Counted from the first letter of the stretch, positions 22,597 through 34,030 are shown. The stretch: DNA of 64,000 nt from Thysanoteuthis rhombus (GCA_963457665.1 OY735231.1:37814906-37878905), one strand, 5' to 3'. The notes: generated by a model not told the origin, from the sequence alone. A program made the numbers and translations.

Positions 22597-23514
22597 TATA
22601 CACACATACCCACAGAGATTTCTTCAATTATACTTAGATTATCAATATTGCTGAAAAGTTTATGGATTAACCTCTTGTTAATCCACTTTTCTTTAGACAC
22701 TTATTTTCCTGTTACACATTTTTGTTGCAAACAAAGGTTTCATTAGAGAGTGCTCCATTTTCTAAACATCCTTATTAAGATCATTTAATATGGTCAGTGT
22801 TCTTTTGAGACCTTTCTCTTCATCTGTCCTCTAATTATTTCATTCTCAAAGGACAGAAAAGTCTCGAGACTCTTTCTAATAATTTCCATTTTAGACTTTC
22901 ATAAATACAGTTGAATTCAGTCATCAGAAAATAAATCTATAATTTATCTTTGTCTCCAAGAAATCATCTTTTCTTTTCAAGACAAAAGACCAGAGGAATA
23001 ATTCATATTAGTCTAAAAGAAAGACACAATGAAAAATATTGTATTTAAAATCAAATTAAAACAGAATAAAAACAAAACTTAATTTTCTAAAAATCAGCAA
23101 AGTGTATTAAAGTCATTTGTTAGTCAAAAGAAGATATCTCTTAGAAGTCTTTTCTTCTCTTTCAAAACAATTTGAAATACTGTATACATTAAGTCTACCT
23201 TTTATACATCTAAAGCAATGGGTAGTAAGATATTTTTGCAAGGAATCGCTAATGATTCTGATTCTTACTAGATGCTTGACTTTTCTTTTGAGCAAGTGGT
23301 TCAATCTTCTCTGATTCACCTGTATTTCTGATAGACTGAGATGAGCATACAAAAGTCCGTACGGTACTTTCTGTAGAGTGATTGCAAGCTATTGTTGATG
23401 ATTTCAACCTCCATTTTTCCAACTTTGTTTCAGACTAAGCTTAGTTTAGTAAATATTTTACTATAAATTGTTTGGGAGCTTGAGAATTTTAACAATTCGT
23501 TCTGTGTACTTAAC
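22597..23514. other. No feature recognised
   Basis: AT-rich. The overlapping frames at 23113-23352 (-) and 23117-23314 (+) show nothing recognisable. Confidence 0.5.
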
Positions 23515-23960
23515 TTATGAAACGTTGCCATAATAATTCAATCTATATTGAGGAGACCAATAATAAGAAAAGTGTGAAGTATATTGAGCTGATGGAAGAA
23601 TGCAGGACTGACAAGCCTTTTGAGGTAGGGTGTAGGTGTTTGCTGGCCAGTCCCTCTGCATTATGATGGGCTTCACAGGAATGAGTAGGCGAAAAACCAT
23701 TGAGTTGGTCACCAAGGTGGCAGAAGTTGCTTCAAGGTCGCTATGAATCATGAGAGAGCATAGGTGTGGTTGTGTTGCCTGGACACAAATAGGGCTTGAT
23801 TGGCCTCAGCTGGGTAGCTTGCTTCAGAGTTTTCTGATTGATGAAAAACCCAAAACATTGAATGATCCACGGAATCATCACTGAGAATGTATTCAGATGC
23901 ATCACTAGGTGATGTATATGGAAAAGTATCACCAGGTCTTGCTAATAGATTAACAATGAA
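23515..23960 (-). pseudogene. Coding-like relic of unknown type, frameshifted
   Basis: Balanced composition and two long minus-strand frames that abut with a frame change near 23750. The upstream frame reads GDTFPYTSPSDASEYILSDD then HSMFWVFHQSENSEASYP and ends at HTYALS. The downstream frame continues IHSDLEATSATLVTNSMVFR, PVKPIIMQRDWPANTYTLPQ. The joint (CTCTCATGATTCATAGCGAC) suggests one former open frame broken by an indel. I do not recognise the protein. A transposable-element origin is most likely given the setting, but a host pseudogene is possible. Confidence 0.35.
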
Positions 23961-26331
23961 GTTATTTAATTGTTTAATAATGCAGGAGTTTTGATTGAAC
24001 AATTTTAAAATTCAGTTAAATGTCAAAAAGAAGGTGCATATTACATGTAGATTTTACCCAGAGCAATGGAAAAAAAGATTCAATTTTAGATAAATTGCAG
24101 TTTCTGACAATCTCAAAAAATCTGATGTAGCTAGACTGCCAGGGGCATCCTAAATTGTATTCTTTTATTGTCGTCTAGACAATGGTTCAATTGTTTACCA
24201 TTTCCTTGCTTAATTAAGACAGATCACTTCTTTCAGACTACGAAGCAGACATTTTGAAAACCAAGAAACCAAACTGGTTAACTTCAAACTTAATGGCCTG
24301 CATTTTAAAGCCTGTTGTTCTAGTAAATCAGTTATATCAGTCTCATGTGGGCCAATAACAGTTCTCGGTATAGAAAAATATATTTATAAAATTATAGAAA
24401 AGGATATGAAAATAATGGTATGCGTGCCATTGACCAAAAACAAATTGAAGAACTTAAATCAATTTAGAAATTGTATCTAAGGTATGTTGAGTTACAAAAA
24501 GCTTTTCGGCTTTTAAGTGAAAATAAAAGATAAATTTTTTCTACATCAACTTTATTAAACAACATATTAAATGCCCCGTTTGCCTCTCTTGCCTTCACCC
24601 AAGGCGAATACCCTTACTTACTTTCTCCAAGGACATGGCTATTTTCAAACCCTTATTAAATCAGCTGAGAGAACAGACAACAGTTGTTTTATTATCAAGG
24701 GAGATAAATCTTCGATTCTTCTTACTTAATCTTACAATAGTCTTCAATATGTGAGCATTTGGGCATGAATCAACGTTTATAAATCAGAAAGAAACATTAG
24801 TTTGATTCAGGATTTTTTTCCATGAAGCCATTTCAAAATGGGCCAAGACCACATCTAAACAGAAGAACTCTTGTGGTACAATACAGGATGATCAACAGTA
24901 GAGTTATGTAGAAATCTAATCTCACCTGTGCCGTGTAGATGTATTCTGATGAGGAGTGCAAGGAAAAGTAAGTTTAGGAGGGGAGGTAGATGTAAAATCA
25001 AGGGGGGAAAGGAAGGATTAATCACAGTTAGACAGTGTATCTCTCTGGGCTTGAAGCTGAACTGGGAGCCATGATGTTAAGACTTTATCTTTACTACCTA
25101 CTGCAAGAAAGGTTGAAATAGTCTATATTTAAGCATTGAGAAGCCGTGACTATTTGTAGATTTCAGTTCGGTTAACCCTTACCTGGGGAGATTATACTGA
25201 AAGCTTGAACACCTATTTTTTTTTGGTCTCCTTATTAATTCTGGGTCTTATATTACTATTTTCTCATGTGTAAAACTTGATTTTATTTTTATACAAGTAT
25301 TGTAAATTTTCATTCAATGAAAAATACAAAAGTAAAAAAATGAAATAAAAAGATAATGATATTCTACTTAGTTATTCCATGTTTTTGATATATTGGGATC
25401 ACCTTCCTGTGGGCAACTGTTCTATGGAATTGATTTTTAGGAATCTTTTTTTCTCCAAAGTCAATCAACATAAGTTTTATATAAGACAAAAGAAAAAGTC
25501 ACATTTCTCATTATGGTCAAACTTCGAACATTTTCTCACCATTCTAGATGCCAAAAAGTATGTGTTAAAAAAGCAAGATGTTTTAGAGCCAGAATTCAAA
25601 GATTCCCAGACAAGATAATAATAGTATTTTATTGGAAGAGAACAGAAAACAAACAACAGCAACTCTTTTAGCTGCAAGAATCAGACAGATGATGTGGAAT
25701 ACGTAGAAAGAACAAAAGGGAGTAGAACAAAAAATCGTTAAAACAATGTATAACTGACACTGAATGTCTGGGTAAGAATTATATGTACATGTCAGGCCTC
25801 TTTGTTCCTGAGCAAAACCTCTTTGAGAAATCATCAAATATTACAATATACAAGAATTAAAAACTGACCAAAGTGACATGGTTGATCTAATATAAAACAA
25901 AAAATACAATGACTGACTCAAGCTTAGAGTCAGCCAACAAGATAGACTTAGATCTGAATCTATTCACTTCAAATCAGTTGAGTTGATAAATCTTCCATGT
26001 TTTGAGGTTTTGAGATTAGATCCCACTGTGTTTAAGCATTTGATATTTGACTTGATCAGGAGTAGTAACGCTGTTAAAGAATATAAAAGCTCTAAAACCC
26101 GGCAACCTCTAGGCTCAAATTATAGGCAACCATTTTGACTCTGAGTATTTTGTTCTTCAAAGCCAATTATTCCACAAGAACAAAGATTAAGATTCTAGAT
26201 ACCAACTGAATTATCACTACAAAAACTTAAACAATTTGTGGCCAGACAATGAAATAACATCAGATATTATGCCTTGGAGGTTCTTGCAGTAATTGAGACT
26301 TTTGGAAAGTACTTCAAAGTTAGTAGATATC
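23961..26331. other. No feature recognised
   Basis: About 2.4 kb of ordinary AT-rich DNA without long inverted or tandem repeats I could detect. A purine-rich patch lies near 24970-25020. Frames at 25379-25618 (+) and 25477-25837 (-) overlap and lack motifs. Confidence 0.5.
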
Positions 26332-26355
26332 ACACACACACACACACACACACAC
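26331..26355. repeat. (CA)n microsatellite
   Basis: About 12 CA units immediately upstream of a SINE. Confidence 0.95.
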
Positions 26356-26660
26356 ATTGGTGCAGAGGTGCACAGTGGCAGAACAGTTAACGGCACAAAG
26401 AATAAGATTCATGAACAGTGTTCAAACACCGACTAAGACAGTTTGTGTTCAATTCACACTGAAATCCTGAGAAAAGACATGAATCCATCTCTTCTCCCAC
26501 ACGAGTAAATATTAGGGCAGACTATGCAATCTAGCTATGTTTGGCAATTAGTTTAAGAGATGGATGACTCAAATTCCAAACCAGCCTAAAAAGGAACGGG
26601 CCCTATCAGGTCATCTCACTCTTGACACATGATGAAATCATCTGTGGTGACCTTGCACTG
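26356..26660 (+). repeat. tRNA-derived SINE, group A, fullest copy
   Basis: Head with GGTGCACAGTGGCAGAACAG (A-box region), GGCACAAAGAATAAG and GTGTTCAAACACC (B-box region), then ACTAAGACAGTTTGTGTTCA, CTGAGAAAAGACATGAATCC and a body running to TGCACTGGGTTACAGGATAA. Related copies: 36004-36180 (minus), 52728-52880 and 58452-58690. The layout matches the octopus-type tRNA SINEs described in cephalopods. That assignment is from memory of the general pattern, not an alignment. Confidence 0.7.
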
Positions 26661-27034
26661 GGTTACAGGATAATGAATGAAAAAGCTATCATAATTGTCA
26701 AACACAAGATTAGAAGTCTTAGCTTACACAGCTCAATCCTGAATGCTAACTAGGTAATTTTTGATAATCAAAATACACAAGTTCAAACCCTGATTTTAAA
26801 ACAAAAATGGCGTAAATTTAAAAAATAACATTCAACTGCAGGGGAACGATGATACCTCATTTAATGTAATGTCTATAGGAATGTCTTTTCAATTTTTTGT
26901 CTAAAATGTTATCTGAAAACATTTATAATGAAAGTAAGTACATTTTATATATTTGTAAATATTTAGTATTCAATCAATGAACAAGAAAGAGTCGTTAGGT
27001 TTTTGTCTATAACTTTGAGAATAGTCATTAATGT
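26661..27034. other. No feature recognised
   Basis: AT-rich spacer between the SINE and the foldback element. Confidence 0.5.
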
Positions 27035-27262
27035 ACTTTCTTTTTGGACTACTTGATCTCTTCTTTTCATCTTCAATGTCGTCACAATGTTTGGGCTGAT
27101 TCATTTCTACAGCCCACTTCAGAAGGGAAGATAAAACCATAAGAAGAATCTCTCTTTCATATTTGATATTACATTTTATGTGGGAAGAGAGTCTACTGGA
27201 GCATTGTGACTACATTGAAGATGAAAAGAGAAGATCAAAATGTCTGAAAAAAGAAGTTAACA
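27035..27262. repeat. Foldback hairpin, arms about 45-60 bp
   Basis: Left arm core 27053-27095 (TTTTCATCTTCAATGTCGTC, ACAATG) pairs with right arm core 27198-27241 (CATTGTGACTACATTGAAGA, TGAAAAGAGAAGATCA), about 90% complementary over 40 bases with weaker pairing outward. The loop is about 105 bases. No coding content. Confidence 0.65.
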
Positions 27263-27461
27263 GTTGTAGTGACTGTCTTCATCCTTTGAAGACTAAAAGT
27301 CAGATGGAAAAAATAGTTATTACAAAAAGGTAGGATCAAAAGAGCAAGTTCCTTTAGCTTCTGAAAATTTGGTGGCAAAACATCATAAATATTGTCAATT
27401 ATCATTATTTTTTACCATTTCTTTCATCTTAATTTCATTCGATTTTCATCTCGACTTTCAG

Positions 27462-27599
27462 TCTGTCATGTTGCTTGTCTGCCTCTTCATCATTGCGAGG
27501 ACAAATTAACTAGGAGGACTCAACAATTACGAGATATCCTCAAAGATGGACAATGGAATGAGACCAATCTACCAAAGGGTTTGGTTAAATACCCAGATG
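27462..27599 (+). CDS. Candidate internal exon, unknown protein
   Basis: A 138-bp block with a pyrimidine-rich acceptor (CATCTCGACTTTCAG ending at 27461) and a fair donor (GATG then GTTAAGTG at 27600). The length is divisible by three and the frame open across it (27392-27604) enters in phase 1 and leaves in phase 1. The peptide is CHVACLPLHHCEDKLTRRTQ followed by QLRDILKDGQWNETNLPKGL and VKYPDG. Three closely spaced cysteines and a charged helix-like stretch look protein-like. I recognise no family. No neighbouring exon is visible on the plus strand. It could equally be a chance frame or a transposon relic. Confidence 0.3.
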
Positions 27600-27790
27600 G
27601 TTAAGTGCTGTAACAGACTCCAAATGGAGGCAGGACAATAACAAACAAGATGAGGACACTAGCCCAAATAAATTACTGGATAATAATGATGATTCATTAT
27701 CTCAAAAAATTCAGACAAAAATTGTATGCATATTATCTTTTTTTAGTCTTATAAAGACTAATACTAGCCATTTTTTAAGAGAAATATCAT

Positions 27791-28188
27791 TAGAAACAGT
27801 CAACCAAAACTGTCAACACAGGTTTCTTTCAGTTTTTGAGCTGATTTTGCTGGCTGGCAATCTATATATTTGTAACACGTACAGGCTGCCCCAATGGAGT
27901 TAGAGGGATGAAAAATTGGACATTTACTGCTTATTATGTATAGAAAAGTGATTTTTTGTTTGTTTTTTTAATAACATATACTTTTTAGTGGGAAATTGAA
28001 TTTGCAAGTAGAGTTTATGCTAAATTGATTCCTTAGTTTGTGTCCAGCAGCTCATATTTGGAAAAAAAAATACAAACTTATGTAGTGATCAGCTCATAAA
28101 AAAAGGTAAGAGGAGTAACTAATTCATTGATCATCCCATCTATCATTTTTTGATTGATCATCCCAACACAGCATGCTGCCAAAAGTAA
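27791..28188 (+). repeat. Family 1 repeat, missing the last 60 bases
   Basis: AACAGTCAACCAAAACTGTC start, TGCTGGCTGGCAATC, AATGGAGTTAGAGGGATGAA, GTTTATGCTAAATTGATTCC, GATTGATCATCCCAACACAG and then loss of similarity after GCTGCCAAAAG. Confidence 0.8.
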
Positions 28189-28224
28189 TATTACGATTTA
28201 AGAGCAAAATTTTTCAACTTGAAA

Positions 28225-28680
28225 TTTGTTTAAGCCTAATTTCAGTGCCTAGTCACTATATCGTGAAATAAAATTCAGGAAAAAAGGATTCTCAATGGTC
28301 AGGAATTAATGCAAACATTATTGACAGAATAGGGCTATTATACATATAATCTTATCGTATAGTAACATTTCACTAAAAAAATACATTGCAAATTATTTTA
28401 CTATAGAAATTTATAGTAGATGAAAAAGAAAAGGATTTAAGGCAAGAATTACCAACAGAATAGGACTATTTTATTTACAATTATTCTTTTGTGGCAGTGT
28501 TTCACTATATAAGGTCATTGTAAATAATATTACAACAGAAATGCTTTGCAAATGATTTGACTACAGAAATACACTGTCAACCAAGAAAAAGAGTTTTTAG
28601 AAGCCAGGAATTAGTGCAAGCATTAACTGACGTACAGAATAGGGCTATCATACGTATAATTCTGTGCCTTGCTTATCCTG
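28225..28680 (+). repeat. Satellite-like tandem repeat, about 150-bp period with 28-bp subunits
   Basis: GACAGAATAGGGCTATTATAC near 28322, CAACAGAATAGGACTATTTTA near 28452 and TACAGAATAGGGCTATCATAC near 28635 mark successive large units, each with a CAGTGTTTCACT-like follow-on. Within them a roughly 28-base unit (GCAAATTATTTTACTATAGAA) repeats. The same 28-base unit forms a short array at 43225-43310. Confidence 0.65.
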
Positions 28681-28787
28681 TAAAATATTGATAAAGTATA
28701 AAACCTTTCATTTATCCTTTAAACAATACTTAGAAACAATTTCAGTTTGTGAAGATTATATCCTTTCCAGAGTTTTATCTTGATTTA

Positions 28788-29250
28788 TTAGAAAACATCA
28801 ACCAAAATTATCAACATATGTTTCTTCAGTTTTCAAGTTTATCAGGCTAGCTAGCTGGCTATGTATATATTACGCATCTAAGCTGCACCAATGAAGCTAG
28901 AGGGCTGAAAATTTGAATACCTACTTCTAATGTCTGGAAGAAAATAGTTTTTTTGTTTTTTTGAAAATCCCTCCCAAATAGGTTTTTAGTGGTGGGTTCA
29001 ATTTGCAATGCGAGTTTATGCTAAATTGGTCCCTTAATTTGTATCTGGTGGTATTCATACTTGTTTTTTGAAAATTTGCATTTTTTTTCCAGTGGTCACT
29101 GCCCAATGGAAAGTGAGAGAAGTAACTTATTCACTGACCACTCCTTTTCCAAATATTTGAATTGATCATCCCAAGCATGGCATGCTGCCAGAAGACATTG
29201 TTCACATGATGGTTTTTACTGAGTAACTAACCAGACCTATCTTATTTATT
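28788..29250 (+). repeat. Family 1 repeat, full-length reference copy (about 463 bp)
   Basis: TTAGAAAACATCAACCAAAA start; TTTCTTCAGTTTTCAAGTTT; TAGCTAGCTGGCTATG; ATGAAGCTAGAGGGCTGAAA; AGGTTTTTAGTGGTGGGTTC; GCAATGCGAGTTTATGC; TGGTCACTGCCCAATGG; AATTGATCATCCCAAGCATG; and the end GAGTAACTAACCAGACC. No inverted ends, no open frame, no clear A-box or B-box and no simple-repeat tail. The two termini share a weak direct similarity when read in reverse (ACAGGTCTGGTTAGT versus ACAGTTTTGGTTGAT). Confidence 0.85.
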
Positions 29251-29448
29251 TTTTTTTGATAAAAGAAAAGAAAGGTGAAGGTGAAAAAGAAAGCCCTGAT
29301 CAATTGAATAAGTCAACTTTCGTTAAAAAATCCCAGTTAACTGCCTCACATCCCTTCTGTACAACTCTGTCTGCATCATTACCAAAATTGTTTTACTGAT
29401 TCAAGGAGAGTTGAAAAAAGTTCATCTGCCTCTCAGCACTTGACTGCA

Positions 29449-29577
29449 TCATGTTACCATGTCAATGGTAAGAGCCAGTGATTGTAGACGTGCAACTGGT
29501 TGACCAGCTAATGCTGTTTTTCCACTCGCATTGGTTGGAGTAATAACAACAGTAGCAGCTGCTGTTACCGTAACCTT
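29449..29577 (-). other. Short coding-like frame, unknown
   Basis: One minus-strand frame between stops reads KVTVTAAATVVITPTNASGK then TALAGQPVARLQSLALTIDM, VT. A second frame over the same bases (29462-29665) is Ser/Cys-rich. The Thr/Val/Ala-rich peptide looks like disordered protein, but a TGA sits directly upstream, no acceptor is obvious, and the sequence TAATAACAACAGTAGCAGC could generate it by chance. Confidence 0.2.
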
Positions 29578-29769
29578 TCATATCAATCTTATCGGTTGTT
29601 TCAGGCTGAGAATCGAAAGAGGAGTAACTCTCAGTGCCTGCTGTTCGTAGAAAGTGACATTCCATTGGTGCAGATACAAACAGTCTGTGTTTTCTTTAAA
29701 AAGATTTCATGAATCTGAGAAGAGAGAAATTTTCACTTCTAGCAGAGAAATCTTTTTGGGACAAAACAA

Positions 29770-30290
29770 TTTATTTATTTATGTATAATGCCCGCATGGG
29801 CATCTCATTACAATATATTGTCTTATCAACATCTTGTTCCAGTTCAACTTTGCCTCGTTGCACATTGGTCTATCATACTGGATACTTGATAACTTCTCAG
29901 AATTCCCAATACTGACCATTTAATCCATCTTCTATGTCATTTTCTTGATATTTATGAATACTATCCTCAAAGCTGTTAATACTACATTTATTCTTCACAT
30001 ATACAGGCAATTTATTCCAATAGTGTATAACTTTTTTACTAAAGAAATCCATGGATTTATTAGGTCATACTATTAGATTATTTGTTCTATTATACAGGAA
30101 AAATAAGTTTTTACCATCATTATTATAATGATTTAATATCTTGAAAGCTTCTATTAAATCTCTGCACATTCAACTTTCAAATTGTGCTCTGAGCCCTGAA
30201 GTTTCCAATCTTTCCATTTTACTTTAATCTTCCTCGCTGTCTATAATTCTAGTAAAATTTCTCTGAACCCCTCTACAATGATTTCAAGTG
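29770..30290 (-). pseudogene. CR1/L2/jockey-like LINE reverse transcriptase C-terminus and 3' end
   Basis: The minus strand reads HCRGVQRNFTRIIDSEED, then after a stop SKMERLETSGLRAQFES, MCRDLIEAFKILNHYNN, NLFFLYNRTNNLIV, NKSMDFFSKKVIHYWNKLP and SINSFEDSIHKY. This is the post-palm region of CR1/L2/jockey reverse transcriptases (VQRRFTK, ERL-LLGL-SLE-RR-R-DLI--FKIL, FFS-RV---WN-LP--VV---S-NSFK-RLD). The 3' region follows and closes with TGCCCATGCGGGCATTATAC and an ATAAATAAATAAAT tail, normal for this class. It is truncated at the 5' side and has at least three stops. It is unrelated to the RTE copies. Confidence 0.85.
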
Positions 30291-30695
30291 ATCATAAACA
30301 TTTTTATCATTCAAAAACTTATCCTTTTTCATTTAAGTCAAGGAAAATAGTTGTTTTTCTGATGTTTTAGCTTGACTTATTTGGTATTTTATATCATTTT
30401 TTAAAATCAAATATTTAATATAGACAAATGTTCTAAGATGTTTTTATAAAAAGTATATAAAGGTTTGACCGGAGGGTATCCAGCTATTTTGAATATCCCC
30501 AAAACCAGTTGTGTGGCCTTGGTGTAACACTCTCCCAAGTGGTTTCTCAGAGAGATACCATTAAGAATTATATTTTGTATTATGTGACCATCACATTCAC
30601 AATGATTGTGCCAAGGTTAGATTTCTCAGTGAATCAATCGCGATAGTCAGAATAGAAAGTAGAATGATTTCTCCATAAATCTGTTATTGATTAAT
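30291..30695. other. No feature recognised
   Basis: AT-rich spacer between the LINE relic and the next family 1 copy. Confidence 0.5.
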
Positions 30696-30950
30696 TATTA
30701 GAAACTTTCAACCAAGACTGTCACCATAACTGTCATCAAAGGTTTCTTCAGTTACTAAATTGATAAAATTAGCTGGCTGAAAAGTCCAAATTGAAAAAAA
30801 ACCCAAAAAAACATCATGAATGCTGCTGGATACAAACTAACGGATCAATTAAGCATTACCTTCCATTGCAAATTGAATCCCCCACTATAAACCTCTTCAG
30901 GAAGGGGAGTTAAACAAACAAAAAAATATTTTTCATAGACATGACAGAAT
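30696..30950. repeat. Family 1 composite, head-switched
   Basis: 30696-30777 is the forward TTAGAAAC end (ATTAGAAACTTTCAACCAAG, GGTTTCTTCAGTTACTAAAT). From about 30780 the sequence is reversed family 1 (AAAGTCCAAATTG, GAATGCTGCTGGATACAAAC, CTCTTCAGGAAGGGGAG). The switch resembles that in 17345-17722, but the far TTAGAAAC end is missing. Confidence 0.65.
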
Positions 30951-31299
30951 TCTGATATCAAGATAAAATTAATTTAACCAAGTAACATATGCAATGATCA
31001 TCAATTAATTTTACAGACTAATTAACTAATGACTAATAAATAATGATTGCTGATTCTCCTGACCAATCTGGATTTCTCTTCAATCAATTAATCCAAGTCC
31101 TGATTTAGCAGGCAACAATAACAAAGAACATGAAATGTTATTTCATTAATAAATATTTATGAATAAATATCAATTATTACTTTATGATTGGTAATGAAGA
31201 GTCTCCTTTGATCACTGCTATCCATGACAGACAGTCTTAAACACTGTTGCTGGATTGGGTTATTCATGTGTTCAATTATCCATGAATCTATGAATCTAT

Positions 31300-31560
31300 G
31301 TATCTAGGAATCCAGACTTCTTCCAGCCCTAACTGTTCATACTATAGACTTCAAATTTTGCATACACACTCTGCTCAATAAATAGGAAAAACTCAAATAG
31401 GTTTTTAATGGGGGTTCAATTGGCAATGCAAGTTTATCCTAAATTGATCCTTTAGTTTGTGTTTGTCGACATTCACACTTGTTTTTTGAAAATTCAAACT
31501 TTTTAATGATCATATCCCACCAAAATGTGAGAAAAATAACTCATTTATAGTTTTTTTCTT
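31300..31560 (+). repeat. Family 1 repeat with the variant tail
   Basis: Tail part AACTGTTCATACTATAGACT and TCAAATTTTGCATACACAC, then normal family 1 (CAAATAGGTTTTTAATGGGG, GCAATGCAAGTTTATCC, GTTTGTGTTTGTCGACATTC, AATGATCATATCCCACC). The CAGACCTG end is lost. Confidence 0.65.
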
Positions 31561-31679
31561 TAAATCATAAATTTATGGTTCAATAGAAGTAGATTCATGC
31601 CTTTCCTAATGGTTAACCAGTTTCATTTTCTATGTCATTATACATTATGCCACCAATGATTCTTTATTCTTAGTATTAT

Positions 31680-32045
31680 AAAACTTATTGGAGCTAGAAA
31701 GCGCTCGGAGAGTCCATACTTCTTCCAACAACATAGTCAGGGTAGGTTATTGTGCATTGATCTGCTCCCAAATTTAATCACTTCTTTCATGGCCCACTTT
31801 TCCAAAAATGTCATTGAAATTCATTGAGAACCTTTTGAAATATCATGTGGACAGTCATGAGCGTATAATATTTATATGAAAAAAATATACCTCTCAATTA
31901 AAAAGAAATTTATGGACCTGTCAATTTTAAGTGACTCTTCCTTTCCCCATTACCCGTTCTTCTACCAAATTTTATTGAAATTTATGCAGCGCTTTTGGAG
32001 ATATCTAGTGGATAGTCAGATGGAAAGACATGACCAAATACATAT
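31680..32045 (+). repeat. Repeat with an internal duplicated module
   Basis: CTTTTCCAAAAATGTCATTG then AAATTCATTGAGAACC-TTTTG, GATATCATGTGGACAGTCATGAG-like text near 31797-31863 reappears as CTTCTACCAAATTTTATTG, AAATTTATGCAGCGCTTTTGG, AGATATCTAGTGGATAGTCAG near 31960-32020. Two diverged modules about 165 bases apart, which suggests an old dispersed repeat with duplicated domains. Confidence 0.45.
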
Positions 32046-33062
32046 ATTTTTCTAATATTCTTGGCTTAGGTGACCAGATTGACAACAAGAGGCATTTCTC
32101 ACCTCTCGCTCATAGCCAACATAAAAGAACCTTACATTTTGGAAATCATTCCTCCAAGTAATAAGTACATTAGTTAGTACATTGATCTCAAGTCTACATG
32201 ACAATGTCTATAAAGGTTTTATCAATGATAAATCTGCCTATATTTTAGAAAAGACAAAATTATTTTTACATTGCTTCAATATCTTTTCTGTTTCATAAAT
32301 CAGTAAATGAACAGGCTTATTCCCCCATAAAAAGATAATGCAAAAAAGTTAAAAATGTGTTGAATAATAAAATAAGTTTTGAAAGATTCAGTACTCTTTA
32401 GGTTTTGTTTTCAAAACAATGCTAAAAGCAAGTAAATCTTTTGTGTTAGTGGAAATCTTTTCAGAGCTTTTCTCTTCAGCAGTTCAGTAGTTGAGCTGTC
32501 TTGCTGTCACATGACTACCTGGTTAGCAAGTTGATTGGCTGATACGGATTCAATCCAGAAGCCATCTTTAAAAGCATTCACATTTGCAGACAACAAAACA
32601 GATTTGAGTTGCAGCAAGCAAATCCTAATATAAATGCACAATATATATATATATATATATATGTATAAAAATGGCGAATTCTATTGACAATCCTTAATAA
32701 AAAGAAGCAAAGTAAATAAATGGTCTTCTGAGAGATATATTAACATGTTGCTCAAGTTACTACCTACAGAAAAAGAAAATTTATCCATCAGTGAGATGAA
32801 AGGAAGCTTACCACTTACTCCAGTCTTTGTCAACCCTGAAGCTTTATTGTAACTATACATGAAAGTATAAGTGAAATTTTAAAGATTCCTAACGTACCCC
32901 CAAAACAGAGAATAAAGCACTGTCTAGCCAGCAGGAGTAAGTATTTCAAAATAAGCTGATAGATTTCCATTAACGATATAATACACTGATTCTTAACAGC
33001 CAAAGACTGTAAGAGGCCCTCCAACTGAGGTGAATACCAGTAATATTATATTGAATTTTTAT
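32046..33062. other. No gene; one (TA)n tract at 32641-32662
   Basis: Apart from about 11 TA units the stretch shows no shared repeats and no frame with motifs (the 64-codon minus-strand frame 32830-33024 is featureless). Confidence 0.5.
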
Positions 33063-33115
33063 CAGGTGAAGTATTGTCAACCATTATTAATTTTTGACTA
33101 GTATTTCTATCATCC
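33063..33115 (+). repeat. Family 7 short repeat
   Basis: GTATTGTCAACCATTATTAA then TTTTTGACTAGTATTTCTAT matches 47753-47810 and 63266-63320, and more loosely 45190-45240 and the minus strand of 45510-45590. Confidence 0.5.
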
Positions 33116-33649
33116 GATTTTGGTTGTTTCTCATCGCAACAAAAAAAAAACATAATGCTATGGCTATCAGTAAACAATTTGGATATGAAATTAAGGGTGT
33201 TAGGGAGTAGGTATTACTAGAATAAGCCAGGGATGGGTTGGAAACTATTGCAACTGACACAATTTTGTAGTATCTGAACAAAGCAAGGTTGTCCAAAAAA
33301 TATTTATAGTAATTTTGGGGGTAGGCGCAGGGAGAAGAAAAAAAATGTACAGTATTGATAGTAACAAGAGAATGTTTTTGTTTTCAAAGGATAGTTGAAG
33401 TGAATCACTGATATTAGCAAATACAATTAAACTTGGCTACCTAAGTTCTCCCTCTTGCACTTTTAAATACCTGTCTTTTGATGGGAATATTCTGACAAAT
33501 CTGTAATTGTCCACCCCTCCTGACTGAGAAGAGAGTAGAGGTGAACTCTCAAAAACTAATTAGTGGGGGGTCCTAATAAGAGCAGGGGAAGGGAAGTTCC
33601 AAAATTAACATGCAGTGGATGGGGACAAAAAAACACCTCAGAGAACCTC
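33116..33649. other. No feature recognised
   Basis: AT-rich with a GGGGGTAGGCGCAGGGAG patch near 33317 and a GGGGAAGGG patch near 33583. Confidence 0.45.
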
Positions 33650-34030
33650 AAGAAGTCTGGCCTCTTCATTGTGTGAATTTAGTTAGCCGAGGTTTTTTCA
33701 TCTCTGTGAAAGATATGGTCAGACAATTTTCCTCATCTGCATGTTCAAGCACACTCCAGCCTTTGTTGAGTGTTCTTGGCTCAAGAATGCGGAATTACTT
33801 CCTAGACTGCGTGCTCATATTGGACCAGATACATCACATCTGGGTTTCTTTTATATATATTCCTATACATGGTGTTGTGTTTTGGTGCCAAATTCCAAAT
33901 TGCTTTCCTGTGATTAAGCGACCTGTTTTGGTGACCTGTTTACTCTTTCAGAAATGACCTTTTTGATAAGAGGTTATCCAAAAGGCCAGTGGGTACATGG
34001 CTGAAACTTAGCGGATAAATGAACATATAG
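33650..34030 (+). repeat. Family 6 repeat, copy 2
   Basis: GGCTCAAGAATGCGGAATTA, ACTGCGTGCTCATATTGGAC, TGTGTTTTGGTGCCAAATTC and the end AAGGCCAGTGGGTACATGGC then TGAAACTTAGCGG align with 18950-19225. A 115-codon frame (33610-33957) crosses it here but is broken in the other copy, so I do not call it a gene. Confidence 0.6.

Noticed and set aside
28225..28680. CRISPR-like array of spaced repeats
   Set aside because: Units are diverged, spacers are not unique and the genome is plainly animal. It is a tandem satellite fragment.
33610..33957. 115-codon plus-strand frame
   Set aside because: It lies within a family 6 repeat whose other copy at 18950 does not keep the frame open.
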